Assembly (NCBI RefSeq): GCF_000013745.1
Contig: NC_007925.1
Coordinates: 2,480,001 to 2,544,000, forward strand
Length of the DNA: 64,000 nucleotides
Source of the DNA: Rhodopseudomonas_A palustris_F
GTDB taxonomy: Bacteria; Pseudomonadota; Alphaproteobacteria; Rhizobiales; Xanthobacteraceae
Direction of reading: 5' to 3'
The position numbers and the translations under genes were made by a program. The notes below the pieces were generated by a model. It ran no database searches. It saw only the letters and a list, made by a program, of their open reading frames with translations, and was not told where the DNA came from. Below, one piece after another: positions 47,480 through 56,021 of this stretch; position 1 is the first letter of the stretch; every line of letters starts with the position of its first letter.

Positions 47480-48553
47480 TCACCACGCCAGATCGAGATG
47501 GCCGCTATAGACCACGCGGTGCTCGCCCTTGGCTTCGATCACTTCGCCAAGCAGGCAGACCGTTTCGCCGGCCTCGGTGAGGATGTCGCTGACTTGTTCG
47601 ACCGCGTCGGCCCTGACGATCGCGATCATGCCGATGCCGCAATTGAAGGTGCGCAACAGTTCGAGTTCGGCGATCTCGCCTTGCTCGGCCAGCCATTTGA
47701 ACACCGGCAGCACCGGCAGTCGCGGCAGGTCGATGCCGACGCCGAGATGCGGCGGCAGCACGCGCGGGATGTTGTCGGTGAAGCCGCCGCCGGTGATGTG
47801 GGCGAGGCCCTTCACCGCGCCGGTTTCGCGGATCGCGCGCAAGCAGGATTTTACGTAGAGCTTGGTCGGCGCCAGCAACGCGCCGCCGAGCGTCATCACC
47901 GGCGAGAACGGCGCGTTGGCGTCGTAGCCGAGGCCTGAGCGTTCGACGATCTTGCGCACCAGCGAGAAGCCGTTGGAATGCACGCCGGAGGAGGCGAGCC
48001 CGATCACCGCGTCGCCGGCGGCGATATCCTTGCCGGGCAGCAGGGTGCCGCGTTCCGCCGCGCCGACCGCAAAGCCGGCGAGATCGTAATCGCCGTCCGT
48101 GTAGAGCCCGGGCATCTCCGCGGTCTCGCCGCCGATCAGCGCGCAGCCGGAGTCGCGGCAACCCTCGGCGATCCCTGCGACAATCGCCGCGGTGGCCACC
48201 GGATCGAGCTTGCCGCAGGCAAAGTAGTCGAGAAAGAACAAGGGCTCGGCGCCCTGGACCACCAAATCGTTGACCGACATTGCCACGAGATCGATGCCGA
48301 TCCCGGCGTGCAATCCGGCCTCGATGGCGATCTTGACCTTGGTGCCGACGCCGTCGGTGGCGGCGACCAGCACCGGATCCTTGAAGCCGGCGGCCTTCAG
48401 ATCGAACAATCCGCCGAATCCGCCGATTTCGGCATCGGCGCCGGGCCGGGCGGTGGCCCGGACCATCGGCTTGATCAGATCGACGAGACGGTTGCCGGCG
48501 TCGATATCGACACCGGCGTCGGCATAGGTGAGGCCGTTCTTGCGGTCGGTCAT
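47480..48553 (-). CDS. purM: Phosphoribosylformylglycinamidine cyclo-ligase
   Basis: ATP-dependent closure of the imidazole ring (FGAM to AIR). Family marks are YADAGVDIDAG near the start, GGFGGLFDL, LVAATDGVGTKVKIA, and LIGGETAEMPGLY. SGVHSNGFSLVRKI and HITGGGFTDNIPRVLP follow. AGGA lies before the ATG giving MTDRKNGLTY; a longer frame to 48571 exists but lacks a ribosome site. Length 357. It is the upstream partner of purN. Confidence 0.96.
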   Translation of the reverse strand: MTDRKNGLTYADAGVDIDAGNRLVDLIKPMVRATARPGADAEIGGFGGLFDLKAAGFKDPVLVAATDGVGTKVKIAIEAGLHAGIGIDLVAMSVNDLVVQGAEPLFFLDYFACGKLDPVATAAIVAGIAEGCRDSGCALIGGETAEMPGLYTDGDYDLAGFAVGAAERGTLLPGKDIAAGDAVIGLASSGVHSNGFSLVRKIVERSGLGYDANAPFSPVMTLGGALLAPTKLYVKSCLRAIRETGAVKGLAHITGGGFTDNIPRVLPPHLGVGIDLPRLPVLPVFKWLAEQGEIAELELLRTFNCGIGMIAIVRADAVEQVSDILTEAGETVCLLGEVIEAKGEHRVVYSGHLDLAW

Positions 48554-48812
48554 AGCCGTTTCCTGGGGCATGTGCGGCGAGCGAATTGCGCCGGTGCGCG
48601 AAACAGCTCGACTGGATTAACCATAGCGTCACGCCAGACCGGACGGGAACCCCGCCCGGCTGCGGGCCTTGTAATGCCGGGCTGGTTACGTCGGATTACG
48701 CCAACGTGCAATGGCTCGCGTGCCGGCGTTATATTATGTAGACAGGATGCAGACCCCGGTCGCCAGAGTTCAGTCGCGTGTTGGCAGTGAGGCCGGGAGC
48801 CGGAATCGTCGC

Positions 48813-49358
48813 GTGAGCATTCCCAATATCATTACGCTCGGCCGCATTCTGCTGGTGCCGGTGATCGTCTGGGCGATCGCGTCCAACCAAATGGAAATCG
48901 CCTTCGCGTTGTTCATCGTCGCCGGCGTCAGCGACGCGGTCGACGGTTTCCTCGCCAAGCGGTTCAATATGGCGAGCGAACTCGGCGCGCTGCTCGATCC
49001 GTTGGCCGACAAGGCGCTGTTGGTGTCGATCTATGTGGCGCTGGGGATCGAGAGTGCGATCCCGCGCTGGCTGGTGATCCTGGTGGTGTCGCGCGACATC
49101 ATGATCGTCGGCGCGGTGATCGTGTCGTGGGTGTTCGGCAAGCCGATACCGATGAAGCCGCTGATGGTCTCGAAGCTCAACACCGTGGCGCAGGTCGGAT
49201 TCGCCGCCCTGATCCTGGCGGCGCTGGGATTCGGGTTCTCGCCGCAGCCTTATGATCTTATTCTAATGGGCACGGTGGCCGTCTTGACCTTGCTTTCGGT
49301 GTCCTTCTATCTCGTCGAGTGGACCAAACACATGGGCACGATCGAGCGCAGCCACTAG
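48813..49358 (+). CDS. CDP-alcohol phosphatidyltransferase (PgsA-like)
   Basis: Membrane enzyme that joins CDP-diacylglycerol to an alcohol head group, here most likely glycerol-3-phosphate. The motif reads D-AV-DG-FL-AK...G-ALL-D-PLA-D; the usual AR is AK, otherwise complete. The GTG giving MSIPNIITLGRILLVP matches the standard PgsA N-terminus, with GGGAG upstream. ATGs at 48711 and 48747 would add an unusual basic leader. A TATTAT at 48732 could be a -10 box. Five to six helices. Length 181. Confidence 0.85.
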   Translation: MSIPNIITLGRILLVPVIVWAIASNQMEIAFALFIVAGVSDAVDGFLAKRFNMASELGALLDPLADKALLVSIYVALGIESAIPRWLVILVVSRDIMIVGAVIVSWVFGKPIPMKPLMVSKLNTVAQVGFAALILAALGFGFSPQPYDLILMGTVAVLTLLSVSFYLVEWTKHMGTIERSH

Positions 49359-49364
49359 CGCAGG

Positions 49365-49452
49365 CTCCCGGAAGCGCTCCCGGTTTTCGGAAAAGGTCAT
49401 GCGCAAACAATCATCTGGAGCAGAATGACATTTCCGATCGGTCATCTGCTCC
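49365..49452. repeat. Dispersed intergenic repeat with hairpin
   Basis: CCGGTTTTCGGAAAAGGTCA, then TGCGCAAACAA, resembles a very common Rhizobiales intergenic repeat. GGAGCAGAATGAC and GTCATCTGCTCC (49417-49452) form a hairpin with a single bulge. It lies between the phosphatidyltransferase and hdaA genes. Confidence 0.6.
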
Positions 49453-49498
49453 GGAGTGAACGAGAACGCCGGGGGTCCGCCGGCATGGAGTCATCCGC

Positions 49499-50176
49499 GT
49501 GGTAGCCCGCGTTCAACCTCGTCAACTTGCATTGGCTTTGCCGCACGCCGAGAGCCTGTCGCGCGACGATTTCCTTGAGGGACCGAGCAACAGCGAAGCG
49601 CTGAAGCTGATCGACCATTGGCCCGACTGGCCGAACCGGGTGATGCTGCTGACCGGTCCGGAAGGCTCCGGCAAGAGCCATCTGTCGTCGATCTGGGCGG
49701 AGCAGGCCGGCGCCCGCGCCATCACCGCGCACGCGCTGACGTCTTCGGCGGTCCCGGGCGCGCTGGCCACCGGCGCCTTGGTGGTCGAGGACCTCTGCCC
49801 GCCCTGCATCGACGAGCGGGCGTTGTTCCACCTGTTGAATCTGGCGCGTGAGGATCAAGCCTATGTGCTGATCACCTCGCGGCTGCCGCCCTCGGCGCTG
49901 GAAGTCGACTTGCGCGATCTGCGCTCGCGGCTGCGCGCGGTCCCCGCGGTGACGCTGCTGCCGCCCGACGATCAGCTGTTTCGCGCGCTGATCGTCAAAT
50001 TCTGCGCGGATCGGCAGATGAGCGTCGACGAAAGCCTGGTGAGCTTTGTGGCGAACCGGATCGATCGGTCGTTCATTGCCGCCCGCCAAGCGGTGGAGCG
50101 GCTCGACACCGAGGCGCTGCGGCTCGGCCGGCCGGTGACCCGGGCGCTGGCCGCGGAACTATTCCGCGACCTCTGA
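49499..50176 (+). CDS. hdaA: DnaA-related protein HdaA
   Basis: Member of the DnaA/Hda group that stimulates ATP hydrolysis on DnaA after initiation. The P-loop is LTGPEGSGKSHLSSIWA, with the Walker B-like ALVVEDLCP and sensor LITSRLPPSALE. The C-terminal helical lid (FVANRIDRSFIAARQAVERLD) is present but there is no DNA-binding domain IV. The start is a GTG. In alphaproteobacteria it often lies next to ppk, as here. Length 225. Confidence 0.88.
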   Translation: MVARVQPRQLALALPHAESLSRDDFLEGPSNSEALKLIDHWPDWPNRVMLLTGPEGSGKSHLSSIWAEQAGARAITAHALTSSAVPGALATGALVVEDLCPPCIDERALFHLLNLAREDQAYVLITSRLPPSALEVDLRDLRSRLRAVPAVTLLPPDDQLFRALIVKFCADRQMSVDESLVSFVANRIDRSFIAARQAVERLDTEALRLGRPVTRALAAELFRDL

Positions 50177-50326
50177 GTCGTCGCCCGGATAGCGGCATCT
50201 TGCCCGCGCCGCGCCGCTTGACGCGGTGCGTCGCAGGCCCCCCAATGTCAGAAAACTGTCACGACAATCAGCGAAGGTCCGCGGCCGATCGTCGGCAGCC
50301 CCGCGTCTTCGATTGCAAATGGATTG

Positions 50327-52537
50327 ATGAACCTGATGAGCTTGTCGCAAGCAATTGCTATTGAAGAGAAAAATGGCGAAACCGAACCGGCTTCGGTGAT
50401 TGCGACGGGGCCCGAGCGGTTCATCAATCGCGAACTGTCCTGGCTGCATTTCAATCGCCGCGTGCTGGAGGAAGCCGTCAATCCCAGCCATCCGGCGCTG
50501 GAGCGGGTCCGGTTTCTCTCGATCTCCGCCAACAACCTTGATGAATTCTTCATGGTCCGGGTCGCCGGCATCAAGGCGCAGGTGCGCGAAGGCATCACCG
50601 AACGCAGCCCGGACGGCCTGTCGCCCTCCGAGCAGCTGGTGCTGATCAACGAAGCGGTGTCGCGGTTGGGCAGCGACCAGCAGGCGATCTGGCGCGGCCT
50701 GCGCGGCATATTGGGCGCGGTCGGCATTGCGCTGCTCGATGGCCGCGACGCCACCAAGTCGGAGCGGGCCTGGATCGAGGATCACTTCCTCCACAACATC
50801 TTTCCGCTGTTGACCCCGCTGGCGATCGATCCGGCGCATCCGTTCCCGTTCATTCCCAGCCTCGGCTTCACCATCGCGCTGCAATTGGCGCGGGTGAAAG
50901 ACGGCAAGCCGATGAATGCGCTGATCCGCATGCCCGGCAGGATCGATCGGTTCATCCGACTGCCGTCGTCCAGCAAGGACGCCGCGGTGCGGTTGATCAC
51001 GCTGGAGCAGGCGACCTCGCTGTTCATCGGCCGGCTGTTTCCGGGCTACGTGGTCAAGGGCCAGGGCGCGTTCCGGGTGATCCGGGATTCCGAATTGGAA
51101 ATCGAGGAAGAAGCCGAGGATCTGGTCCGGCTGTTCGAGACCGCGCTGAAGCGGCGCCGGCGCGGATCGGTGATCCGACTCGAGATCGAAGCCACCATGC
51201 CCGACGAGCTGCGCGCCTTCGTGCAGCACGCGCTGTCGACCACCGATGACGAAGTGCTGCTGGTCGACGGCGTGCTGGCGATGAACGAACTGTCGCAACT
51301 CACCAGGCTCGATCGTCCCGATCTGGAATTCCCGCCCTACGTGCCGCGGCATCCGGAGCGGGTGCGCGATCACGGCGGCGATATTTTCGCGGCGATCCGG
51401 CAGAAGGATCTGATCGTCCACCACCCTTATGAATCGTTCGACGTCGTGGTGCAGTTCCTGCAGCAGGCGGCGCGCGACCCCGACGTGGTCGCGATCAAGC
51501 AGACGCTGTACCGCACCTCGAACAATTCGCCGATCGTGCGCACCCTGGCCGAGGCCGCCGAGGCCGGCAAATCGGTCACGGCGCTGGTCGAACTGCGGGC
51601 GCGGTTCGATGAAGAAGCCAATATCCGCTGGGCGCGCGATCTGGAGCGCGCCGGCGTGCAGGTGGTGTACGGCTTTCTCGAACTGAAGACCCACGCCAAG
51701 CTGTCGCTGGTGGTGCGCCGCGAGGGCGGGGGGCTGACCACTTACGTTCACACCGGCACCGGCAACTATCATCCGGTCACCGCGCGGATCTACACCGATC
51801 TGTCCTACTTCACCTCCGATCCGACGATCGGCCGCGACGCCGCACGGGTGTTCAACTACATCACCGGCTATGCCGAGCCGAGCGACATCGAGAAGATGGC
51901 GGTGTCGCCGCTGACTTTGCGCCAATGCATGCTGGCGCACATTCACGGCGAGACCGGCTACGCCAAAAGCGGCAAGCCGGCGGCGATCTGGCTGAAGATG
52001 AACTCGCTGGTCGATCCCGACATCATCGACGCGCTGTACGAGGCGTCGAAGGCCGGCGTCGCGGTGGAATTGGTGGTGCGCGGGATCTGCTGCCTGCGGC
52101 CCGGCGTTCCGGGGCTGTCGGAAAACATCCGGGTCAAGTCGATCATCGGCCGCTTCCTCGAGCACGGCCGGATTTACTGCTTCGGCATGGGGCACGGCCT
52201 GCCGTCCGCCAAGGCGGCGGTGTATATTTCATCGGCGGATATGATGCCGCGCAACCTCGACCGCCGCGTCGAGGTGCTCTGTCCGTTGCAAAATCCCACG
52301 GTACACCAACAGGTTCTCGAACAGATCATGGTGGCGAACCTGAAGGACACCGAGCAGAGCTGGCAGTTATTGCCGGATGGATCGTCAACGCGTATGAAGG
52401 CCGCGAAGGGCGAAGAGCCTTTCAACGTGCACAATTATTTCATGACCAATCCGAGTCTGTCAGGCCGTGGAAAGTCGCTCAAGGAATCGTCGCCGCGCAG
52501 GCTCACCCGCAAGGCGGAGCGGCAGCAGTCGTCCTAG
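50327..52537 (+). CDS. ppk: Polyphosphate kinase 1
   Basis: Reversibly polymerises the ATP gamma-phosphate into polyphosphate. The opening FINRELSWLHFNRRVLEEA and LSISANNLDEFFMVRVAG are family marks. The active site has the phospho-His motif in TYVHTGTGNYHPVTARIYTDLS and ERAGVQVVYGFLELKTHAKL. The C-terminal domain includes RVEVLCPLQNP. Start is ATG 50327 (MNLMSLSQ); MSLSQ nine bases on is possible. Length 736. ppx follows after 12 bases, an operon with the opposing enzyme. Confidence 0.96.
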   Translation: MNLMSLSQAIAIEEKNGETEPASVIATGPERFINRELSWLHFNRRVLEEAVNPSHPALERVRFLSISANNLDEFFMVRVAGIKAQVREGITERSPDGLSPSEQLVLINEAVSRLGSDQQAIWRGLRGILGAVGIALLDGRDATKSERAWIEDHFLHNIFPLLTPLAIDPAHPFPFIPSLGFTIALQLARVKDGKPMNALIRMPGRIDRFIRLPSSSKDAAVRLITLEQATSLFIGRLFPGYVVKGQGAFRVIRDSELEIEEEAEDLVRLFETALKRRRRGSVIRLEIEATMPDELRAFVQHALSTTDDEVLLVDGVLAMNELSQLTRLDRPDLEFPPYVPRHPERVRDHGGDIFAAIRQKDLIVHHPYESFDVVVQFLQQAARDPDVVAIKQTLYRTSNNSPIVRTLAEAAEAGKSVTALVELRARFDEEANIRWARDLERAGVQVVYGFLELKTHAKLSLVVRREGGGLTTYVHTGTGNYHPVTARIYTDLSYFTSDPTIGRDAARVFNYITGYAEPSDIEKMAVSPLTLRQCMLAHIHGETGYAKSGKPAAIWLKMNSLVDPDIIDALYEASKAGVAVELVVRGICCLRPGVPGLSENIRVKSIIGRFLEHGRIYCFGMGHGLPSAKAAVYISSADMMPRNLDRRVEVLCPLQNPTVHQQVLEQIMVANLKDTEQSWQLLPDGSSTRMKAAKGEEPFNVHNYFMTNPSLSGRGKSLKESSPRRLTRKAERQQSS

Positions 52538-52549
52538 GACCGTTACGCG

Positions 52550-54055
52550 GTGACCAGACGGACGCGCAAACCCGACGCCAGCGTGGCCGTCATCGACATC
52601 GGATCGAACTCGGTCCGTCTCGTCGTCTATCAATCGACGGCGCGCAGCCTGGTGACGCTGTTCAACGAAAAGACGCTGTGCGGTCTTGGACGCGAGGTGC
52701 AGTCGACCGGACTGTTGGCGGCCGACGCGGTCGACAAGGCGCTGACCTCGCTGCGGCGTTTCCGGGCCCTGATCAAGGTGATGCGGGTCGGCCGGGTCCA
52801 TGCGATCGCCACCGCGGCGTGCCGCGATGCCAGCAACGGCGCTGAATTCATCGCCAATGCCGAGCGGATCTGCGGCGTCGACATCGAAATCCTGTCCGGT
52901 CCGCGCGAAGCCAAATTGTCGGCGCTGGGCGTGATCTCCGGCGTGCACAAGCCGGACGGCATCGTTGGCGATCTCGGCGGCGGCTCGCTGGAATTGATCG
53001 ACGTGCGCGGCAATCGGGTCCGCACCGGCGTGACGCTGCCGCTCGGCAGCCTGGCGTTGCAGGACGCCTCGCAAAAATCGCCGAAGCGCGCCGAACGCCT
53101 TGTGCAGGCAGCGCTGGCCGATGCCGGGCCGCTGCAGGCCGGGCGCGGGCGCACCTTCTACGCCGTCGGCGGCACCTGGCGTGCGCTCGCACGCATCCAC
53201 ATCCTGCAAAGCGGATATCCGCTGCGGGTGATGCACGGCTATTCGATTCCCGCGACCGAGGCGCTGAGCTTCGCCCGTCGGCTGCGCCGGCTGGCTGCGG
53301 CCAACACTTTGGCCGATATCGATTCCGTCGCCGAGGCACGGCGCCCGCTGCTGGTCTATGCGGCGCTGGTTCTGGAATACATCATCCGCGTGGCGCAACC
53401 GACCACCATCGTGTTCTCGACCTTCGGCGTGCGCGAGGGGCTGCTCTACGAACAGTTGCCCGCGGTGGAGCGCGCCAAGGACGGACTGATTTGCGCCGCC
53501 GGCAATCTGAACGAGTTGCTGTCGCGCTCGGCGCTGCACGCCAAGGAGCTGATCGGCTGGACCGACCGTTTCGTCCGCATGGCCAAGCTGGCGGAGACGC
53601 CCGACGACCGCAGGTTGCGGCACGCCGCCTGCCTGTTGTCCGACGTCGGCTGGCGCGCGCATCCCGATTACCGCGGCGAGCAGACCCTCAACCTGATCAT
53701 CAACGGCAATTTCGGCGACGTCACCCATCAGGGCAGGGCGTTCGTGGCGCTTTCGGTTTACTACCGCTATGCCGGTTTCGGCGAACAGAACGAGCCGCCG
53801 CCGCTGGCCCGCCAGATGGTGACGCCGGCGATGGACGAGCGCGCCCGCCTGCTCGGCGCCGCGTTCCGGGTCGCCCATCTGATCAGCGCCGCGCGTCCCG
53901 GGGTATTGCCGGCCACGCATTTCAGCAAGAAGGGCCGCAAGCTGACGCTGGTGTTCGAGCATCGCATGGTCGACCTGGTGGCCGACCGGGTCGGCAGCCG
54001 CTTCAAGCAGCTGGCGCGGCTGGTCGGCTGCTCCGGCAACATCGTGCGACGCTAA
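52550..54055 (+). CDS. ppx: Exopolyphosphatase, Ppx/GppA family
   Basis: Hydrolyses polyphosphate or pppGpp. The ASKHA fold has VAVIDIGSNSVRLVVY (phosphate 1), IVGDLGGGSLELIDV (phosphate 2) and RTFYAVGGTWRALARI. An HD-like C-terminal domain starts near residue 320. The start is a GTG with AGGA about 12 bases upstream. Length 501, the long GppA/Ppx type. It is the last gene before the accessory island. Confidence 0.93.
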   Translation: MTRRTRKPDASVAVIDIGSNSVRLVVYQSTARSLVTLFNEKTLCGLGREVQSTGLLAADAVDKALTSLRRFRALIKVMRVGRVHAIATAACRDASNGAEFIANAERICGVDIEILSGPREAKLSALGVISGVHKPDGIVGDLGGGSLELIDVRGNRVRTGVTLPLGSLALQDASQKSPKRAERLVQAALADAGPLQAGRGRTFYAVGGTWRALARIHILQSGYPLRVMHGYSIPATEALSFARRLRRLAAANTLADIDSVAEARRPLLVYAALVLEYIIRVAQPTTIVFSTFGVREGLLYEQLPAVERAKDGLICAAGNLNELLSRSALHAKELIGWTDRFVRMAKLAETPDDRRLRHAACLLSDVGWRAHPDYRGEQTLNLIINGNFGDVTHQGRAFVALSVYYRYAGFGEQNEPPPLARQMVTPAMDERARLLGAAFRVAHLISAARPGVLPATHFSKKGRKLTLVFEHRMVDLVADRVGSRFKQLARLVGCSGNIVRR

Positions 54056-54061
54056 GCGGTA

Positions 54062-54102
54062 AGCGGGATGACGCTTCGCTGAAGCTATTTGGGATTCCCA
54101 AA
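54062..54102. mobile_element. Relic of an IS630-type left end
   Basis: 41 bases align without gaps to the left end of the IS630 element at 55507, with 35 identical by my count. Shared runs include AGCGGGATGA and GGATTCCCAAA. It starts at a TA seven bases past the ppx stop, so an earlier element probably inserted next to ppx and decayed. Confidence 0.7.
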
Positions 54103-54249
54103 ACTGCTTGTCCCATTCGCTCCGGTAGTAACCATATTTAGCGGTTTCGATCGACTCTTTGGCGGGGCGATACTGAAATCTCGCGCGTGGCGAGAGAAGC
54201 GCTCTTTCCGACGCGCTGGAAGCATGATCGGCCGCCCTCGGTCGAGGCG

Positions 54250-54330
54250 TTCATGGATGAATTCCATGACGACTAGGCTTGCGCCGATCTCCTGGCCCGC
54301 AAGCGTTGGCCCAGCGGCTTCGGAATCGTC
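54250..54330 (+). pseudogene. Possible relic of an IS1595-type transposase
   Basis: In one frame VEAFMDEFHDD is followed by a stop and then ACADLLARKRWPSGF. The FHDE...RWPxGF layout is that of the zinc-ribbon N-terminus of IS1595/ISXO2 transposases. The zinc cysteines are lost and the rest is absent. Confidence 0.35.
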
Positions 54331-54704
54331 GTTGCCGCTTCGATCGACGCTGGATACCCTCCTCGGGATCGGACAGAGGCTGCCGCGGACCACCTATCCC
54401 GACATCGTCGGCGACACCAGTGAGGGGCGGAAGACCATAAGAAGCGGATTCTCGCGGTGGTCTCCCCGGAACGACGGGAGGCAGCTAGGCGGCTCGCTCA
54501 GGACAAGAAGATCGACATTCTCGACGCGCTCGAGCTTCTCGGTTCGACCGGATCGGCGGAAACATTCAAGAGGCGTTCGCCAGGACGGTCCGTGTTGGCA
54601 TCGTCGCCCCGGCGAGGAGTGGTTCACTGCTCGATAGCGCCATCCGCCGCGACAGCAGGGGCTCGCGCTTAAGTCTCGTCGAAGAGTTGCAGCTCGCTCA
54701 AAAA

Positions 54705-54723
54705 TGTAATACGGTGTGTTACA
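54705..54723. promoter_or_regulatory. Possible operator of the toxin-antitoxin pair
   Basis: TGTAATAC and GTGTTACA are inverses with one mismatch and a 3-base centre. They lie 17 bases before the antitoxin ATG, where ribbon-helix-helix antitoxins usually repress their own operon. Confidence 0.55.
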
Positions 54724-54739
54724 AACTCGGGAGAATTGG

Positions 54740-55000
54740 ATGAGCAAGAGCCCCCTGTCCGAACCTTTGACGATTCGACTTCCTCTCGACGTCCTGGCCG
54801 ACATCGAGAAGATTGCAGCGGCGTCTGATCGCAAGAGAAGCTGGGTGATTGTGCGCGCATTGAAGGCTTATCTCGCAGGTGAAGGTGCAGATATTCTCGC
54901 CATCGCAAAGGGGCGCGAACAGATCGCGGCCGGTGACGTCCACGACATGGACGACGTAATCAAGGAAATCGAAGCCATCGTGAATTCGAAGGCGGCTTGA
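54740..55000 (+). CDS. Ribbon-helix-helix antitoxin (CopG/ParD-like)
   Basis: An 86-residue protein with the RHH core LTIRLPLDVLADIEKIAAASDRKRSWVIVRALKAYL near residues 9-45: one strand and two helices for DNA binding and dimerisation. The C-terminal half is acidic and would wrap the toxin. GGGAGAAT precedes the ATG. The stop overlaps the toxin start (ATGA), giving translational coupling. Cognate partner is the next gene. Confidence 0.88.
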   Translation: MSKSPLSEPLTIRLPLDVLADIEKIAAASDRKRSWVIVRALKAYLAGEGADILAIAKGREQIAAGDVHDMDDVIKEIEAIVNSKAA

Positions 55001-55335
55001 TGAAGGTCCGACTTTCCGGCGACGCGCGAACCTATCTTTTGCGCGAAGCCAAATACCTAGCCGAAAGAAGCCCCGCAGCGGCAACCGCGTTTCTTGAAGA
55101 TATCCGGTCTGCTCGACGACGCATCGGGAAATATCCAGAGATCGGGTTCCAACTCGTCCCGACCAAGGGGAGTAGGCGCGTGGTCATCGGTAACTACTTG
55201 ATCGACTACGATTCAGGACTGGACGGCATCGAAATCACGGCCATTCGTCATGGTCGTCAGTCCGACGTCTCTCTCGGCTTGGACGAGGATTTCGACTACG
55301 AATCCGACGACGACACGCCTATTCCCAAGCCTTGA
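55000..55335 (+). CDS. RelE/ParE superfamily toxin
   Basis: A 111-residue protein with the RelE/ParE layout: helix pair YLLREAKYLAERSPAAATAFLEDI, then RIGKYPEIGFQLVPTKGSRRVVIGNYLIDYDS and the strand GIEITAIRHGRQSD. ParE toxins poison DNA gyrase; RelE toxins cut mRNA. The family assignment here favours ParE, without catalytic residues of RelE. A tail of Asp/Glu (DEDFDYESDDD) is unusual. Start is the ATG overlapping the antitoxin stop. Confidence 0.85.
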   Translation: MKVRLSGDARTYLLREAKYLAERSPAAATAFLEDIRSARRRIGKYPEIGFQLVPTKGSRRVVIGNYLIDYDSGLDGIEITAIRHGRQSDVSLGLDEDFDYESDDDTPIPKP

Positions 55336-55598
55336 CAAGCATTCCAACGGCCGCTTCTAGGCCCATTCTCCGCGCGGCCGCTCTCATCGCCTTGTTGTGC
55401 ATAAGCGTTCGACCGCGTCTTCCGCTGGGCGCGATGCCCATCACGAATCTTACAATCTTCGCTGCGGCTTTCGCCGCTCGGGGAGGGGTGCCCGTGCACA
55501 GGCTAGAGCGGGATGATGCTTGGCTGAATCGATGGGGGATTCCCAAATCAGGCGGTTTCTGATTCAAGCTTGATGCTGGAATTGGGAGGCCAGCAGGG

Positions 55599-56021
55599 AT
55601 GACGCGACCCCTGTCGATGGATTTGCGCGAGCGGGCGATGGCGCGGCTTGCGGCTGGCGAGAGCATCCGCGCGGTGGCGGCGGCACTGAGTATCAGCCCT
55701 TCGAGTGTGGTGAAGTGGTCGCAACGGCTTCGCGCCACGGGCAGTGCGGCACCGGGACGGATCGGCGGTTACGTGCCGCCGAAGATCGCCGGAGCGCATC
55801 GGGATTGGCTGATTGAGCGGATCCGCGCGTCGGCCTTCACGTTGCGCGGGCTGGTGGCGGAACTGGCCGAACGCGGGCTGTCGGTGGATTATCGGACGGT
55901 GTGGAAGTTCGTGCACCGCGAGGGGCTGAGCTTCAAAAAAAACCGTGCTGGCCAGCGAGCAGGATCGGCCCGACGTCGCCCGCAGGCGGGCGCGGTGGCA
56001 GGCCTACCAGAACAGGATTGA
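55599..56021 (+). CDS. IS630-type transposase, N-terminal frame
   Basis: Carries the helix-turn-helix: ARLAAGESIRAVAAALSISPSSVVKWSQRLRATG at about residues 14-47, with a GGYVPPKIAGAH linker and a second DNA-binding helix region (LRGLVAELAERGLSVDYRTVWKFVHREGL). After the A8 run at residue ~112 the frame continues as non-transposase sequence and ends. Skipping one base at the A-run joins it to the catalytic frame, giving about 313 residues, normal for the family. Confidence 0.8.
   Translation: MTRPLSMDLRERAMARLAAGESIRAVAAALSISPSSVVKWSQRLRATGSAAPGRIGGYVPPKIAGAHRDWLIERIRASAFTLRGLVAELAERGLSVDYRTVWKFVHREGLSFKKNRAGQRAGSARRRPQAGAVAGLPEQD

Larger units (their letters stand above)
54056..54704. other. 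Gene-free stretch with IS relics
   Basis: About 650 bases without an intact gene. They hold an IS630-type end relic and a broken IS1595-type frame. A 54457-54590 segment has an open frame with EARRLAQDKKIDILDALELLGS, whose origin I cannot name. The composition is patchy, as expected for decayed mobile DNA. Confidence 0.55.

Noticed and set aside
50159..52195. Minus-strand frame of 678 codons opposite ppk
   Set aside because: His/Arg/Gln-rich antisense shadow; ppk has all its motifs.
54089..54637. A 182-codon frame between ppx and the antitoxin
   Set aside because: Ser/Arg-rich, with no motif, and it runs through the IS relics in a different frame.
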